The notes: generated from the letters alone by a model not told the origin. A stretch of 43,910 nt of DNA from Parachlamydiales bacterium (GCA_027459675.1 DAIDHO010000010.1:1-43910), one strand, 5' to 3'; counted from the first letter of the stretch, positions 8,093 through 17,861 are shown. A program made the numbers and translations.

Positions 8093-9109
8093 TTAAGGAA
8101 ATCGAATTGCTTCAAGAAAAAGAATGTTAAACATTTCCTGAGAGAAAAGTTTCGCTCTGTCACTTGCAAGAAAGGCTTGGATGTTTTGCTGGTAGAGTTG
8201 GTAGGTTTTAGCGTCCATTTTACGGATGAAGTGCAAGACTTCCTCAAAACTTCCAAAGTCGCGTCGGTCTATAAAACACTCTTTAGGAATGTAATCGGTG
8301 ATATTACTTGCCCCCCAATAAATAGGAATGGTACCGACCGCGAAGCAATCAAAAATTTTCTCCGTGATATAACCTTTGATATCTCGCATATTTTCATAGC
8401 AGATAGAGAACTTGTAGTTTTTTAAGATTTCTAGTTTGTCGCTGGGAGCTCCCTTGTAATGTCGGTAGGTGTCTTCCTCCCATCCATGCCCGTAAAATTC
8501 AAATTCGCCTTCAGGTTTATCTTGGAAATATTGGATGACAGAAGCGCGTGCACTATAAAGCTCTTTCGCATGTTTACTCTTTTTACGAGCAGAGATTTGG
8601 GTGAGCAGTTTTCTTTCTTCAAAAGAGGGAAGATCCGGTTTTTGGCTTTTAAGGACAGGGTAGTAAAATTTGAAAAATTTCTCATTGTCAACGAGGTCAT
8701 CATCCCAAGTGTAGATCCGTTTAAAGTGGGATATAAAGCTTTTTTTATAAAGACTTTTTTGAACAACGGGGGGCTCCCACATGAATAAAAGAGTTTTTTT
8801 GTGAGGAAATTTCTTCAGGGTGTTTTCTTTCAAATAATGAGGCTTGTTCCATACGACGACATAGGAGAGCTGCAGGGAATCTTTTTCGTGGGATAGGTCG
8901 GTGACTTTCAGCGTTGTTTGTTTGAGTTTTAATGTATCTTTGACGACTTTAAAAGATCCATTTTCAATGAAGCCTTGATCATTGGGATCATTCGCCCAGT
9001 CATGAACTAGGTAGATTTGCTTAACCCTTTCTCGATATGTAGCTGTGAGGGGAGCTGTGAGCAGGAGAGGCACCCAAAGGACACCCCCTAAGAGTTTCAG
9101 ATAGGACAT
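8093..9109 (-). CDS. glycosyltransferase family 10 (alpha-1,3-fucosyltransferase-like) with N-terminal signal sequence
   Basis: The C-terminal half carries the diagnostic alpha-1,3-fucosyltransferase motif in order: YKFSICYEN (about 232-240), GYITEKI (246-252) and IPIYWG (261-266), followed by FIDRRDFGS. GT10 enzymes transfer fucose from GDP-fucose to N-acetylglucosamine or glucose in glycans. The N-terminus (about 3-23) is hydrophobic and ends in LTAPLTATY, a plausible signal peptide or membrane anchor, which is unusual for bacterial GT10 enzymes that use cytosolic GDP-fucose. The nearest upstream sequence shows no ribosome-binding site. No sugar-nucleotide or LPS gene is adjacent. Family confident; acceptor and compartment unknown. 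Confidence 0.88.
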   Translation of the reverse strand: MSYLKLLGGVLWVPLLLTAPLTATYRERVKQIYLVHDWANDPNDQGFIENGSFKVVKDTLKLKQTTLKVTDLSHEKDSLQLSYVVVWNKPHYLKENTLKKFPHKKTLLFMWEPPVVQKSLYKKSFISHFKRIYTWDDDLVDNEKFFKFYYPVLKSQKPDLPSFEERKLLTQISARKKSKHAKELYSARASVIQYFQDKPEGEFEFYGHGWEEDTYRHYKGAPSDKLEILKNYKFSICYENMRDIKGYITEKIFDCFAVGTIPIYWGASNITDYIPKECFIDRRDFGSFEEVLHFIRKMDAKTYQLYQQNIQAFLASDRAKLFSQEMFNILFLEAIRFP

Positions 9110-9218
9110 AGGCTAAAAGTATGAAGGAAAAAGATTTATTTTTCTAACTAAAAATATTTTTTCAACTCCTACCTCTTTCTATTCTGTTAAGAAAAATTTA
9201 GCTCCTTTTTATAACTAC

Positions 9219-9279
9219 ACCTCTTGCTTCAGCTAAAAATTCTCCTAAAAGCGACGAATCTTTAGCTGAAGCAAGAGGT
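9219..9279. repeat. 19-bp perfect inverted repeat after menE
   Basis: Arms 9219-9237 and 9261-9279 are perfect reverse complements, with a 23-base loop. The loop plus right arm match the dnaA 3'-end repeat (2769-2813). It would make a strong hairpin in transcripts from either strand, but neither strand continues into a clean T-run, so termination would be non-canonical. Confidence 0.75.
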
Positions 9280-9289
9280 TATGATTTTC

Positions 9290-10456
9290 TCAGCAGGATA
9301 CTAAGGTTTCAGCGAGTACAATGAGTTTTTTTCTATTCGGCTTGAGGGTGTTGATTTCAGGGAGCTGGAAGGCTCGAATGGGAATCTTAAATTTGGGCAA
9401 GACATCTTGAAGTTTTGTCTGGATAAAAGGAAGGAGCGAGGGATCTTGGAGAAAGACCGCAGGACGAGCGCCAAATTCCGTGTCTGGAAGGGGAATGACA
9501 ATAGCCTCTTCTATGTTGCAAATCGCTTTAAGTGCGGCCTCCACTTCTTCAGGCTGGATATTTTCTCCTCCTGAGATAAACAGATTGTCTTTGCGGCCGG
9601 TGATTTCAAATCGATTCTCTTTCCAACCTCCTATATCCCCTGTTTCAAACCATCCTTCCGAATTAAGGGGGAGATAGAGGGAGTCGCCGTTTAAATAACC
9701 TTGGAATAAAGTGCCTCCTCGCACCCAAATTTCTCCCTCTTTTGAAAAAGTCATTTCTGCATAAGGATGAAGCGAATGATCGGTGACAATTTGAGAGCTC
9801 ATTTCGGTCATTCCATACGTGGGAAAAATATTCCAGGGGGCCTGAAGAGAAGGAATGGGAGCACCTCCGAGAAGAATACACTCGAGGTAGGGAAGCTTGG
9901 GGCAGGTGTGTAGGAGTCTGTAGAGTTGTGTAGGAACAAGCGATAGGTGAGTGGCTCTGGACCAGTCGTGAGAAAGAAGAACTTTTGCTCTTTTCAAATA
10001 ACATCGAAATAAAATCCCCAGCCCACCCACATGAAAAAGAGGGAGGACGAGACTCCAGCAGCTCTTTTCCTCGAGGGGAATTTTTAGAAAAGATCCTTCG
10101 GCGTTAAGGAGAAGATTTCTAAGCGTATGGCAGGCTATTTTAGGGTTCCCGGAAGATCCCGAGGTGAAGAGAAAGGTGGCCTCTTGATCAAGGTCCCAAG
10201 TGGTAGGAGTAGGAGACAAAGGAGTGGGCCACGAAGGCGTAAAAAGAGGAAGGGGAGGAGAGGGGATTTTAGGATTTAAAGGACAGGCAATCTTTCCTAC
10301 TTTCCATGTGGCGAAAAGAGTGAGAATAGTCAAAGGAGAAAGAGGAGCAAAAAAGTTAATCCGGTTCGAGGGGTAAGCTGCGATCTGGGGGCACATTCCT
10401 TCGATATGGGCTTCAAAGGTATGGTAATTCCATTCAAATTCCTCTGTAATTAACAT
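9290..10456 (-). CDS. menE: o-succinylbenzoate-CoA ligase MenE (compact)
   Basis: Acyl-adenylating enzyme that activates o-succinylbenzoate with ATP and CoA in menaquinone synthesis. Motifs: FLFTSGSSGNPK (95-106), PTYGMTEMSSQ, WFETGDIGGW and FEITGRKDNLFISGGENIQP, all in the expected order of an ANL-superfamily enzyme. At 388 residues it is shorter than the usual 450-490, mainly at the N-terminus. Its start overlaps the end of menC by seven bases, and it is the last gene of the men cluster, followed by the inverted repeat at 9219-9279. Confidence 0.92.
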   Translation of the reverse strand: MLITEEFEWNYHTFEAHIEGMCPQIAAYPSNRINFFAPLSPLTILTLFATWKVGKIACPLNPKIPSPPLPLFTPSWPTPLSPTPTTWDLDQEATFLFTSGSSGNPKIACHTLRNLLLNAEGSFLKIPLEEKSCWSLVLPLFHVGGLGILFRCYLKRAKVLLSHDWSRATHLSLVPTQLYRLLHTCPKLPYLECILLGGAPIPSLQAPWNIFPTYGMTEMSSQIVTDHSLHPYAEMTFSKEGEIWVRGGTLFQGYLNGDSLYLPLNSEGWFETGDIGGWKENRFEITGRKDNLFISGGENIQPEEVEAALKAICNIEEAIVIPLPDTEFGARPAVFLQDPSLLPFIQTKLQDVLPKFKIPIRAFQLPEINTLKPNRKKLIVLAETLVSC

Positions 10457-11223
10457 AAGGCCTGTGGAAAGTGAAGCTTCCCTTCTTTAATGAAAGCGCT
10501 ATTTTGAACAAGGTCTTTCTCTAAGTGAAGAATAGTCCCTAAGCCGAGGACATGGGGATAGATTTGATGGCTTTGCGTGAGTGCTGCAATATGCTGAAGG
10601 CCAATACTACTCTCTAGTGAACTACTTAAAATCACTTTTTTTTGGGGGGGGGGAAGTCCTTGCACGCTGGGTTTCCACACTCGAAGAGAGGGAACCGATG
10701 GTGTTTCATCAGAGGCCTGTGTAAAACCCAAGACCTGACATCCTGCATCTTCTAAGAAGTCGATCTGTGCAGGAGAAAGGTGGGAGCAAAGTTTTTCAAC
10801 ATCGGCCCTGGTCCAGCAGTGATTGAAATCGATACGGAGCTGGAAAGGAAGAGCTTTAATCACCTCAAGAGCCTGGGTCCAATGCCAGTGTCCCACTTTT
10901 AATTTAGCGACGGTGCATCCGTAAGATTCGGCTGCTGTTTGGAGCACTTCTTCTGTTGTTCCATATAAAAAGAGGGCGCACGGAATCGATGAGACTGAGG
11001 GAGCTGAAAGGCCGTAAAGTCCAAACTCCACGGAGGGATAAAGAGAGCCCCTCCATCCTTTTTGCACCGCTTGGAGTTGTTCGAGGGCTTCTTCGAAGGT
11101 TTCAGTGCTACGACCGGGAAGAGGAGCTACTTCACTGAGGCGTCCTTCTTTCTCTAAAATAAAACCTTTTTTGTTAGGAAAGTGGCGGTGTTTTATTTCA
11201 AAAGGATGGATTTTAAAGAACAT
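10450..11223 (-). CDS. menC: o-succinylbenzoate synthase MenC (short form)
   Basis: Enolase-superfamily dehydratase making o-succinylbenzoate from SHCHC. The active-site pattern can be followed: KLK in AKLKVGHWHW, the metal ligands in RIDFNHC, FLEDAG and SDET, and the last lysine in VWKPSV. At 257 residues it is clearly shorter than the usual 320 or so, with a reduced N-terminal capping domain. AGAGG precedes the ATG by three bases. The coding strand carries C10 followed by A8 (10635-10653), which encodes PPPQKK and is a potential slippage site. menA lies 8 bases upstream and menE overlaps its end. Confidence 0.9.
   Translation of the reverse strand: MFFKIHPFEIKHRHFPNKKGFILEKEGRLSEVAPLPGRSTETFEEALEQLQAVQKGWRGSLYPSVEFGLYGLSAPSVSSIPCALFLYGTTEEVLQTAAESYGCTVAKLKVGHWHWTQALEVIKALPFQLRIDFNHCWTRADVEKLCSHLSPAQIDFLEDAGCQVLGFTQASDETPSVPSLRVWKPSVQGLPPPQKKVILSSSLESSIGLQHIAALTQSHQIYPHVLGLGTILHLEKDLVQNSAFIKEGKLHFPQALC
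10635..10653 (-). repeat. C10-A8 homopolymer tract within menC
   Basis: On the + strand the sequence is eight T followed by ten G; on the coding strand ten C then eight A. Gain or loss of one base would frameshift menC about two thirds of the way along and could also affect the overlapping menE. Confidence 0.85.
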
Positions 11224-11231
11224 AAACCTCT

Positions 11232-12119
11232 TTAAAACAAAGGACTTGTCATCAGAAGTCCAAAAGAAATTAATAGGGCGACTAAAAGTCCGACCTGAGC
11301 TGTTTGAGAAAGTGTTGTATTTAGCTCGGATTGTTGTTTATAAAACCATACTTTTTTTAAGGGGACAAGTGCAGGAATTAGAGCGAAAATGGTAAGCCAC
11401 CACCCAAAGAGTAGAGGGAGAAGACAGCTTAGAATCATTAAAACTGTATATTCGATTTGGGTGAATTGTTGACCAAATCGGACAGCCAGGGTTTTTTTAT
11501 GAGCCCTTCGATCTTCTTCGATATCTCGAAGATTATTTACCACGAGAACGGCACTTGAAAGGAGTCCTGGAATAAATCCTAAAAGGATAGCTTCCCATGA
11601 GAAGGAGAGAGTTTGAAGATAGGTCGTTGCAGCAGTTGCAATCGGACCAAAGAACACAAAAACAAAGAATTCTCCAAGGCCTAAATAGGCAAAGGGTTTG
11701 GGTCCCCCTGTGTAAAGAATGCCAGAGGCTATGGAAAGGGTGGAGAGTAGAGTAAAAATGGGTCCTCCGCGTGCGGAGAGATAAATGCTAAGAAGGGCAA
11801 CAGAAGAAAAAGAGAGAAAAGTTGCGAGCTTCATTTGAGAAAGAGAAATAAGCCCTGTTTGGGTCAGGCGGCGAGGTCCTTGTCGAGCCGCAGTATCTGC
11901 TCCTTTCAAGCAATCGTAATAATCATTGGCAAAGTTAGCTCCAATCTGGATACAAAGCGCGGTGACCATTGTCAGGATACAAGGAAGGAGTGAAAAGATG
12001 CCTTCATGAATTGCAATACTGGTTCCTATTATCACAGGCATCACACAAACAAGGAGCGTTTTAGGTCTGGAAGCTTCCAGCCATAGGTGAGTAGATTTTA
12101 GAGGTTGAGTAGCTTTCAT
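11232..12119 (-). CDS. menA: 1,4-dihydroxy-2-naphthoate polyprenyltransferase MenA
   Basis: Integral membrane UbiA-family prenyltransferase that joins a polyprenyl diphosphate to DHNA, giving demethylmenaquinone. The two Asp-rich motifs are present: [14 protein letters not shown] (near residue 70) and [19 protein letters not shown] (near 200), among eight to nine hydrophobic helices. 295 residues, normal length. Its ATG overlaps the menB stop by four bases (ATGA), indicating translational coupling. Confidence 0.95.
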   Translation of the reverse strand: MKATQPLKSTHLWLEASRPKTLLVCVMPVIIGTSIAIHEGIFSLLPCILTMVTALCIQIGANFANDYYDCLKGADTAARQGPRRLTQTGLISLSQMKLATFLSFSSVALLSIYLSARGGPIFTLLSTLSIASGILYTGGPKPFAYLGLGEFFVFVFFGPIATAATTYLQTLSFSWEAILLGFIPGLLSSAVLVVNNLRDIEEDRRAHKKTLAVRFGQQFTQIEYTVLMILSCLLPLLFGWWLTIFALIPALVPLKKVWFYKQQSELNTTLSQTAQVGLLVALLISFGLLMTSPLF

Positions 12120-12952
12120 GGTTTTCTCTTGAATTTTTTAAAGTTAGGTTTTCTTTTCTCTACAAAAGCATCGCGGCCTTCTTGACCTTCCTCTGTCATA
12201 TAGAACAGCATCGTGGCATTGCCGGCCAGTTCCTGGAGACCTGTTTGCCCATCGCAATCGGCATTCAAAGCAGCTTTCAAACACCGAAGAGCCATCGGAG
12301 ATAATTCGAGCATTTCTTGGCACCAAGCAAGGGTGGTTTTCTCGAGTTCTTCGTAAGGAACCACCACGTTGACAAGTCCCATCTCAAGCGCCTCTCGCGC
12401 TGAATATTTACGACAGAGAAACCAAATTTCGCGCGCTTTTTTCTGTCCTACAATGCGGGCTAAATAACTGGATCCGAATCCTCCGTCAAAAGAGCCCACA
12501 CGGGGTCCGACTTGTCCAAAAACGGCATTATCGGCAGCGATGGTAAGATCGCATACGACATGAAGGACATGGCCTCCTCCGATGGCATATCCTGCCACCA
12601 TTGCAACCACCGGCTTGGGGCAAGTCCGAATTTGCCTTTGAAAGTCTAGAACATTTAAACGTTCGGTTCCTTCGAGATCTTTATAGCCAGCGTTGCCGCG
12701 AATTTTTTGATCGCCGCCTGCGCAAAAGGCCTCACGACCTTCTCCTGTAATCACAATCACGCCAATAGTGGGATCTCTTTTCGCCTTTTCAAAAGCGTGC
12801 ATCATCTCTTCAATTGTGAGAGGTCGAAAAGCATTTCGTACCTCTGGCCGGTTGATCGAGATTTTGGCGATTCCTGGCATTTTATGGTAAAGGATATCGG
12901 TATAGGTCCCACATAACTCCCACACCCCGTTTTCTGTCGTCATGTTCATCAT
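12116..12952 (-). CDS. menB: 1,4-dihydroxy-2-naphthoyl-CoA synthase MenB
   Basis: Crotonase-family enzyme that cyclises o-succinylbenzoyl-CoA to DHNA-CoA. Evidence: the oxyanion-hole stretches [11 protein letters not shown] and [19 protein letters not shown], then [19 protein letters not shown], typical of MenB, and the C-terminal family ending. Length 278 is normal. TTGGAG lies seven bases before the first ATG; two further in-frame ATGs follow at once, so the exact start may vary by one to three codons. It overlaps menD by four bases. Confidence 0.96.
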   Translation of the reverse strand: MMNMTTENGVWELCGTYTDILYHKMPGIAKISINRPEVRNAFRPLTIEEMMHAFEKAKRDPTIGVIVITGEGREAFCAGGDQKIRGNAGYKDLEGTERLNVLDFQRQIRTCPKPVVAMVAGYAIGGGHVLHVVCDLTIAADNAVFGQVGPRVGSFDGGFGSSYLARIVGQKKAREIWFLCRKYSAREALEMGLVNVVVPYEELEKTTLAWCQEMLELSPMALRCLKAALNADCDGQTGLQELAGNATMLFYMTEEGQEGRDAFVEKRKPNFKKFKRKP

Positions 12953-14625
12953 AGTGTTGCTCCAAAATGTTCAATTAGTTCCTGAGATTTTTGGTCTATG
13001 GCTTCATGGTGGAGCACATTTTGCCTGCGATTAGATGTAAATTCCACCAGCAATGTTTTTTCTTCGCGCAGTGCTTTATGCAGCTCGTCAAAGTCGGAAA
13101 GACAGAGATAAGGTACATGAAACATCTCCGCTGCTTTGGCGAATTTCCATTCATGGGCTCCTGCGATGTAGTCTTCAAAAATATCGACCTGAGATGCAAG
13201 AGGAAGAAAAGAGAAGATTCCACCGCCGCTGTTGTTAATTACAATGAAGATAATCGGCACTTTACAATGACGGAGTTGGGCCCAGGAGTTGAGGTCATGT
13301 AATGCTGCCTGGTCGCCGAGCAGGGCCACTAGAGGCCGCTCAGTGGCTGCAGCAAGTCCAATGGCTGTTGCAATATTCCCATCAATGCCCGAAAGACCTC
13401 GTTGTCCAAAAATAGGACCTCGATGATGGCGCGGAAAAAAAAGGCGGTCGGCATCTCGGATAGGCATGCTATTGGAAAAATAAAGAGCATAATGAGAAGG
13501 AAGATGGTGGTGTAAATACCGGATGAGACCCGGCTCAGAAAAAGCATGAATGGCGCTATCGATATGCCCTTCAATAAGATGGCTGAGAGCTTTCCATTCG
13601 CTCAGCCATGAAATCTGAGAGTGGACAAGGGGAAGCAGCAGCTGACAAAAAAGAGAGGGGTCGGTGATCATCCGGTCCGTAACCTTATGGCTAGGATCAT
13701 AGCGGAAAGGGTGATCGGCAACCATCAGGTAGGTGTGGGGTTTGCATTTTGCGATCCAAGCTAGGAGAGGTTTTGAAATGAGGCGGTCACCCAGATGCAA
13801 AATACAGTCCGGCTCAAAATCGGGAACTGTTTTTAAGAGGTCGAGATAGTAAGAGATAAGGTTTGGATGGGGGAGTTCCGAAGAGCGGAGTCCTGACATC
13901 AAATCCGCAATCACCGGCCAATCCAGCTTCTCTGCAAGACTAAAAATGGCTTCCTGTCGTTTGGAAGAAGGCATGGAACCTGCAATGATGATCCCCTTTT
14001 TAAAGGAACAGAGTTTATCAGCCCATTTTTTGACGGTGGCATTAGGAATGATGGGGTGGAAGGGTTCATAATGGGTCGAAGAGGGGGCTTGAAATTTTTC
14101 TCCTGAAAAGAAGGGTTCTCTAAATTGGCAATTTAAGTGAACCGGGCCTGGCGGTGGGATCTTTGATCGAAAGACGGCATGCGCAATCGTGGTCCCAAGC
14201 CACTCGTCTGAAAGTTGGGGTTCACAAGCAGGAATCTCGACGCGCCATCGGACATACGAACCAAACATTTTCACCTGATCGCATGTTTGATTTGCCATGC
14301 AATCTTGGAGCTCAGAAGGTCTATCGGCAGTCAATATAATCAGAGGGACGTGGTCATGAGAGGCTTCCATGACAGCAGGAAAAATATTGCCCGTGGCACT
14401 TCCGGAAGTGGTGATGAGGGCCACAGGTGATTGGGATCCCTTTGCATAGCCGTAGGCATGAAAAGCCATAGACCTTTCGTCAAAGTGAATCAATTTTTTA
14501 AGGCGGGACTCGCGGGCAGCGGCTGCTGCAAGCAAAGAAGACCGAGATCCTGGTGATAAGCAAACCTTTCTAACTCCTTGATTAACTAAATGCATCATGA
14601 TTTGGGCGGCAAATCGATCATTCAT
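12949..14625 (-). CDS. menD: SEPHCHC synthase MenD
   Basis: Thiamine-diphosphate enzyme that adds the succinyl-semialdehyde unit from 2-oxoglutarate to isochorismate. Visible are the N-terminal [13 protein letters not shown], the substrate region [10 protein letters not shown], and the ThDP motif beginning [15 protein letters not shown] and ending [13 protein letters not shown] chose the start at 14625 because GAAGG sits six bases upstream and the family homology begins there; an ATG at 14655 overlaps menF. The product is 558 residues, the normal length. menB follows with a four-base overlap. Confidence 0.95.
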   Translation of the reverse strand: MNDRFAAQIMMHLVNQGVRKVCLSPGSRSSLLAAAAARESRLKKLIHFDERSMAFHAYGYAKGSQSPVALITTSGSATGNIFPAVMEASHDHVPLIILTADRPSELQDCMANQTCDQVKMFGSYVRWRVEIPACEPQLSDEWLGTTIAHAVFRSKIPPPGPVHLNCQFREPFFSGEKFQAPSSTHYEPFHPIIPNATVKKWADKLCSFKKGIIIAGSMPSSKRQEAIFSLAEKLDWPVIADLMSGLRSSELPHPNLISYYLDLLKTVPDFEPDCILHLGDRLISKPLLAWIAKCKPHTYLMVADHPFRYDPSHKVTDRMITDPSLFCQLLLPLVHSQISWLSEWKALSHLIEGHIDSAIHAFSEPGLIRYLHHHLPSHYALYFSNSMPIRDADRLFFPRHHRGPIFGQRGLSGIDGNIATAIGLAAATERPLVALLGDQAALHDLNSWAQLRHCKVPIIFIVINNSGGGIFSFLPLASQVDIFEDYIAGAHEWKFAKAAEMFHVPYLCLSDFDELHKALREEKTLLVEFTSNRRQNVLHHEAIDQKSQELIEHFGATL

Positions 14626-14642
14626 ATCAGACCTTCTATTTC

Positions 14643-15680
14643 TTATGATAACCATCTAATTACATGGGCAATTTTTCGATCAAGCTCTTCCCATTCTTTT
14701 GCAGGATCTGCTCCTTGCACAATTCCTGCTCCTGAAAAAAGGTGCAGATGGTTCTCGCTTACAACCATAGCCCGGATAGCAATAGCAAGATCTGTTTCTT
14801 TTTCGGAGACAAGGCCGATAGGCGCTCCATACCATCCTCGGTTAAAAGGTTCTACAGCACGCAGATAATTCATAGTGAGCTCTCGGGGAAATCCGCCCAG
14901 TGCAGGAGTGGGATGAAGTTGAGAAATAAGCATTTTATCAGAAATTTTTGCTTTGAGCATTCCTTCGAGCCTTTGATACAGATGGCGGAGGGTGCCGAAG
15001 GGGCGCTCTTCTGGGGATCCCCAATGCAAATCTTGGCAACAAGGAAGTAGTTGTTTTTCCAAAAATGTTCGAACTGCTTCGACTTCTTCAAATTCTTTAG
15101 GGCTCCATTTTTCATTCACATCAATGGTTCCTGCAAGGGCTTCTGTACTAATTTTTCTATCTTCCCTTGTAAAAAGTTTTTCGGGACTCGCTCCTAAAAA
15201 TGCAAGTGTAGGATTAAGCTGCACCATGAAAAGGGAGGTATATGTTCCTAAGGGAAGCAGACCCTTTAAAAGCTCGAGTGGATCCAGAATTTTATGAAAA
15301 GAGAGGGTGGTCCGTCTTGCAAGCACAATTTTTCGAAAGGCCTTTTCTTCAATTTTGTAGCACGCATCTTTCACCATATGCCACCATTTATCAAAGGTTG
15401 GCGTATCTTTTCTTTCCTTGCAGGAGGGGAGGATAGGATCATAGGAAGGAAAGGGAGTCCAATCGGACGTCATGATTTGATCTGGAAACAAAGTCAATTC
15501 GTTAGGAAAGGCACTCCAAACTTCATCATAGCTATTAGGATGAAAAGATTGAGCTTGAAATGTGAAACGGGAGAGGGATTTATGTCCGAAGCCTACATAG
15601 AACTTTGTTTTACCGCGTCCTTTCCAGTAAAAACGGGGATATTCATTCGACACTTTAATAAAGGGAATGATTTGATCCAC
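14643..15680 (-). CDS. menF: isochorismate synthase MenF
   Basis: Chorismate-binding enzyme that isomerises chorismate to isochorismate, the first committed step. Motifs: FLGASPEKLF, STEALAGTID, LHPTPALGG, and the C-terminal FSGAGIVQGADPAKEWEE. The start is ambiguous: a TTG at 15713 lies 59 bases inside ubiE, while a GTG at 15680 is preceded by GGAG six bases upstream; I prefer the latter (345 residues). Both choices overlap the end of ubiE. Family assignment is firm, and menF rather than entC is inferred from the cluster. Confidence 0.92.
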   Translation of the reverse strand: MDQIIPFIKVSNEYPRFYWKGRGKTKFYVGFGHKSLSRFTFQAQSFHPNSYDEVWSAFPNELTLFPDQIMTSDWTPFPSYDPILPSCKERKDTPTFDKWWHMVKDACYKIEEKAFRKIVLARRTTLSFHKILDPLELLKGLLPLGTYTSLFMVQLNPTLAFLGASPEKLFTREDRKISTEALAGTIDVNEKWSPKEFEEVEAVRTFLEKQLLPCCQDLHWGSPEERPFGTLRHLYQRLEGMLKAKISDKMLISQLHPTPALGGFPRELTMNYLRAVEPFNRGWYGAPIGLVSEKETDLAIAIRAMVVSENHLHLFSGAGIVQGADPAKEWEELDRKIAHVIRWLS

Positions 15681-16359
15681 CTTTTTCTCCAATATAAAGG
15701 GATACGATTCCAAAGGTCAGAGGTTTGATTTTTAAATTCGTAAATTGGGCTTGTTTCAAAAGACTCTCAAAGGCTTTTCCTTGAGGGAAGGTGGCAATAG
15801 TTTGGGAGAGGTATTGATAGGCCACCTTGTTTTTTGAAAGCCATTTTCCTACTATCGGAACCACTCGATTTAAATACCCACGGTGTAAAAAGCGAAGGAT
15901 TTTATTTTGAGGGTGAGAAAATTCTAAAATAATGAGCCTTCCTTGAGGAGCAAGAGTTCGATATATTTCTCGCAGACTTTGAGAGACATCTGTTACATTC
16001 CGAATTCCAAAGGAGATCGTCACTGCATCGAATAGGTGATCGGGAAAAGGAAGAGCTTCAGCACGAGCAGGCAACAGCCGAAAGAGGTGAGAATAAGCAG
16101 CTAGTTTAGGAGCTGCTAGAGAAAGCATTTCTTGTGCGGGGTCGACTCCCACAGCTTCATAAATGGAGGGACAATTTTTTAGAAGAACTTCCAGTTGAGC
16201 ACCCGTACCTGTTGCGCAATCAAGAAGTTTAAGCCGCCGTTTTTTGGGAAGATGCTTGCAAACCGCTTTCCTCCAATACGCATCCAGTCCCAATGATAAA
16301 ACACTATTAATGAGATCGTAACGGGGTGAAATTTTATCAAACATATGAGGTACTGCCAT
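15655..16359 (-). CDS. ubiE: demethylmenaquinone methyltransferase UbiE/MenG
   Basis: SAM-dependent C-methyltransferase for the last step of menaquinone synthesis. It carries FDKISPRYDLINSVLSLGLD at the N-terminus, the SAM site LLDCATGTGAQLEV, and ISFGIRNVTD, all UbiE/MenG signatures. 234 residues, with a short non-conserved tail overlapping menF. GGGGG is directly before the ATG, and a second ATG five codons later is an alternative start. It is the first gene of the seven-gene cluster, so the cluster promoter should lie between it and the NTT gene. Confidence 0.94.
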   Translation of the reverse strand: MAVPHMFDKISPRYDLINSVLSLGLDAYWRKAVCKHLPKKRRLKLLDCATGTGAQLEVLLKNCPSIYEAVGVDPAQEMLSLAAPKLAAYSHLFRLLPARAEALPFPDHLFDAVTISFGIRNVTDVSQSLREIYRTLAPQGRLIILEFSHPQNKILRFLHRGYLNRVVPIVGKWLSKNKVAYQYLSQTIATFPQGKAFESLLKQAQFTNLKIKPLTFGIVSLYIGEKGGSNHSLY

Positions 16360-16451
16360 CCCCCAAGATTTTTACAAATTTATAAATAAAACGCGATGAG
16401 CAAGTTAAAGACCCTTCTTAAAAAGAGCATTTTTTAGCAATCGGCGGTTTT

Positions 16452-17846
16452 TTAAGTTTGAGGTTGTGATTTTTTTTCCACTAGAAGCCCTAGCTTAAGC
16501 GTAGAAAAAACACAACTTGCACTGATGGCAAGAGCGAGCCATCCTGCGACGAAAGCACTTGCAATGACTCCACCTCCGATTTGAATCAAAATAATACTCA
16601 AAAGAGAAGCTCCTCCTCTTCCTAGCCTTGAACACATCCCATCAATCACAAGCTTGCCTTGCATTTTTTCAAGTGGGGGAAGCAAAAGGAATGAAATTTC
16701 TTTAGAGGTGTCAAAAAGGGTATATTTTGCTGCTCGAACGATACAAAAGAAAAGAGTTCCAAGGAGCACCAGTTGATCCAGAGGCATCCCTTTTGAAGGA
16801 CTCCAAAGCGTAAAGAAAAAAGCACTTTCCGTGATAAGAAGGCAGACAGGAGTTATGAGAGAAGCAACCACCCAACGGCATTTTCTTAATAAGAAGGGGG
16901 TGATGATAAGCGCACTAAAAGCTGTCAGAAGTCCGCTCCAGAAAGAGAGCTGACCTTGATACTCACAGTAGGGGAGGGGATCGGGAAATTTCTGTTTTAA
17001 GACATCTAAAAAAACAACTTCCCCTAAAGTATAGGCCACATAGTCAGCAATCGTGATCCATGCAAGCAGAAGGAGATAGCGTGACTTTAGACAAAGACGA
17101 ATGCTATCCCACAAAGAAAGCGTTTCTTCCTTTTTTTGCTCTTCTTTCTTTTGCCCTCCAAGTTTTCCCCAAAGCTTCGTATAGAGCCATGCTGTCGCAC
17201 TTCCTAGCAATGCCACCACTAACATCATGAGAGTAAGAGAGCGGGACCACGATCCAGCCGATACATAATTGGAAGTACATAGCGCAATCAAGGGACCTGA
17301 AAACATGGTTCCCACACTCCCTCCAAGCATGAGAGGCGCATAGAATCGTTTCGCCTCCGTCAGGGGGATGTATTGGTTGACAAGCCCCCAAAATAAAACG
17401 GTCAAAAGAGCTATTTTCCAAAGCTCTGCCATCACAAAAAAGAGCATAGAAAAACACTGAGGAAGAAACACAGCAAGAGAGTCATGCAACGGCAGCCATG
17501 TCCAACCCGCTAGCGTTTCTTTCCATAGATGAAGCGAAGGGTAAATGCCTACTGCGAAAAATAAGAAAAAACCTGAAAAAAAAGCAAGAGTGATGATAAA
17601 AACTTTGTGGATTGAAAAACGATTCAAAAGGCGGGTAAGTAAAAAAACCATTAATACAGCGCTGGGCATCGTGCCGCATAGTTCAAAGAAAGGAATAGAG
17701 CCGGCTCCTTGCCCTAAGTCGACTACCGCCAGCGCATTTCTTGCGCTTCTTAAAAGACAGTAGTTGATATTCAAAAGACAGACAATGCTAAACATTAGCG
17801 CAAAAAGCACTGTAAAACGTCGATGAGTAAGGCGTTCAATTAGCAT
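16452..17846 (-). CDS. NTT-family nucleotide (ATP/ADP translocase-type) transporter
   Basis: Membrane carrier of 464 residues with about 11-12 hydrophobic helices, beginning RFTVLFALMFSIVCLLNINY. The stretch LLRSARNALAV, the central ELWKIALLTVLFWGLVNQ, the EAKRFYAPLMLGGSVGTMFSG segment and KYTLFDTSKEISFLLLP are typical of the TlcA/NTT family, which chlamydiae and rickettsiae use for ATP/ADP exchange or nucleotide uptake from the host. It is a little shorter than classical members (about 500-530), so substrate specificity cannot be assigned. It starts 15 bases after typA with GGAG about 12 bases upstream, so it is probably in the typA transcript. Confidence 0.88.
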   Translation of the reverse strand: MLIERLTHRRFTVLFALMFSIVCLLNINYCLLRSARNALAVVDLGQGAGSIPFFELCGTMPSAVLMVFLLTRLLNRFSIHKVFIITLAFFSGFFLFFAVGIYPSLHLWKETLAGWTWLPLHDSLAVFLPQCFSMLFFVMAELWKIALLTVLFWGLVNQYIPLTEAKRFYAPLMLGGSVGTMFSGPLIALCTSNYVSAGSWSRSLTLMMLVVALLGSATAWLYTKLWGKLGGQKKEEQKKEETLSLWDSIRLCLKSRYLLLLAWITIADYVAYTLGEVVFLDVLKQKFPDPLPYCEYQGQLSFWSGLLTAFSALIITPFLLRKCRWVVASLITPVCLLITESAFFFTLWSPSKGMPLDQLVLLGTLFFCIVRAAKYTLFDTSKEISFLLLPPLEKMQGKLVIDGMCSRLGRGGASLLSIILIQIGGGVIASAFVAGWLALAISASCVFSTLKLGLLVEKKSQPQT

Positions 17847-17861
17847 TCAAAGACAATTCTC

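Noticed and set aside
9219-9279. Standard intrinsic terminator after menE
   Set aside because: The stem is strong but no T-run follows on either strand, so it is listed as an inverted repeat.
15294-15728. 144-codon frame opposite menF and the end of ubiE
   Set aside because: It overlaps two solid genes on the other strand and shows no domain or start signal.
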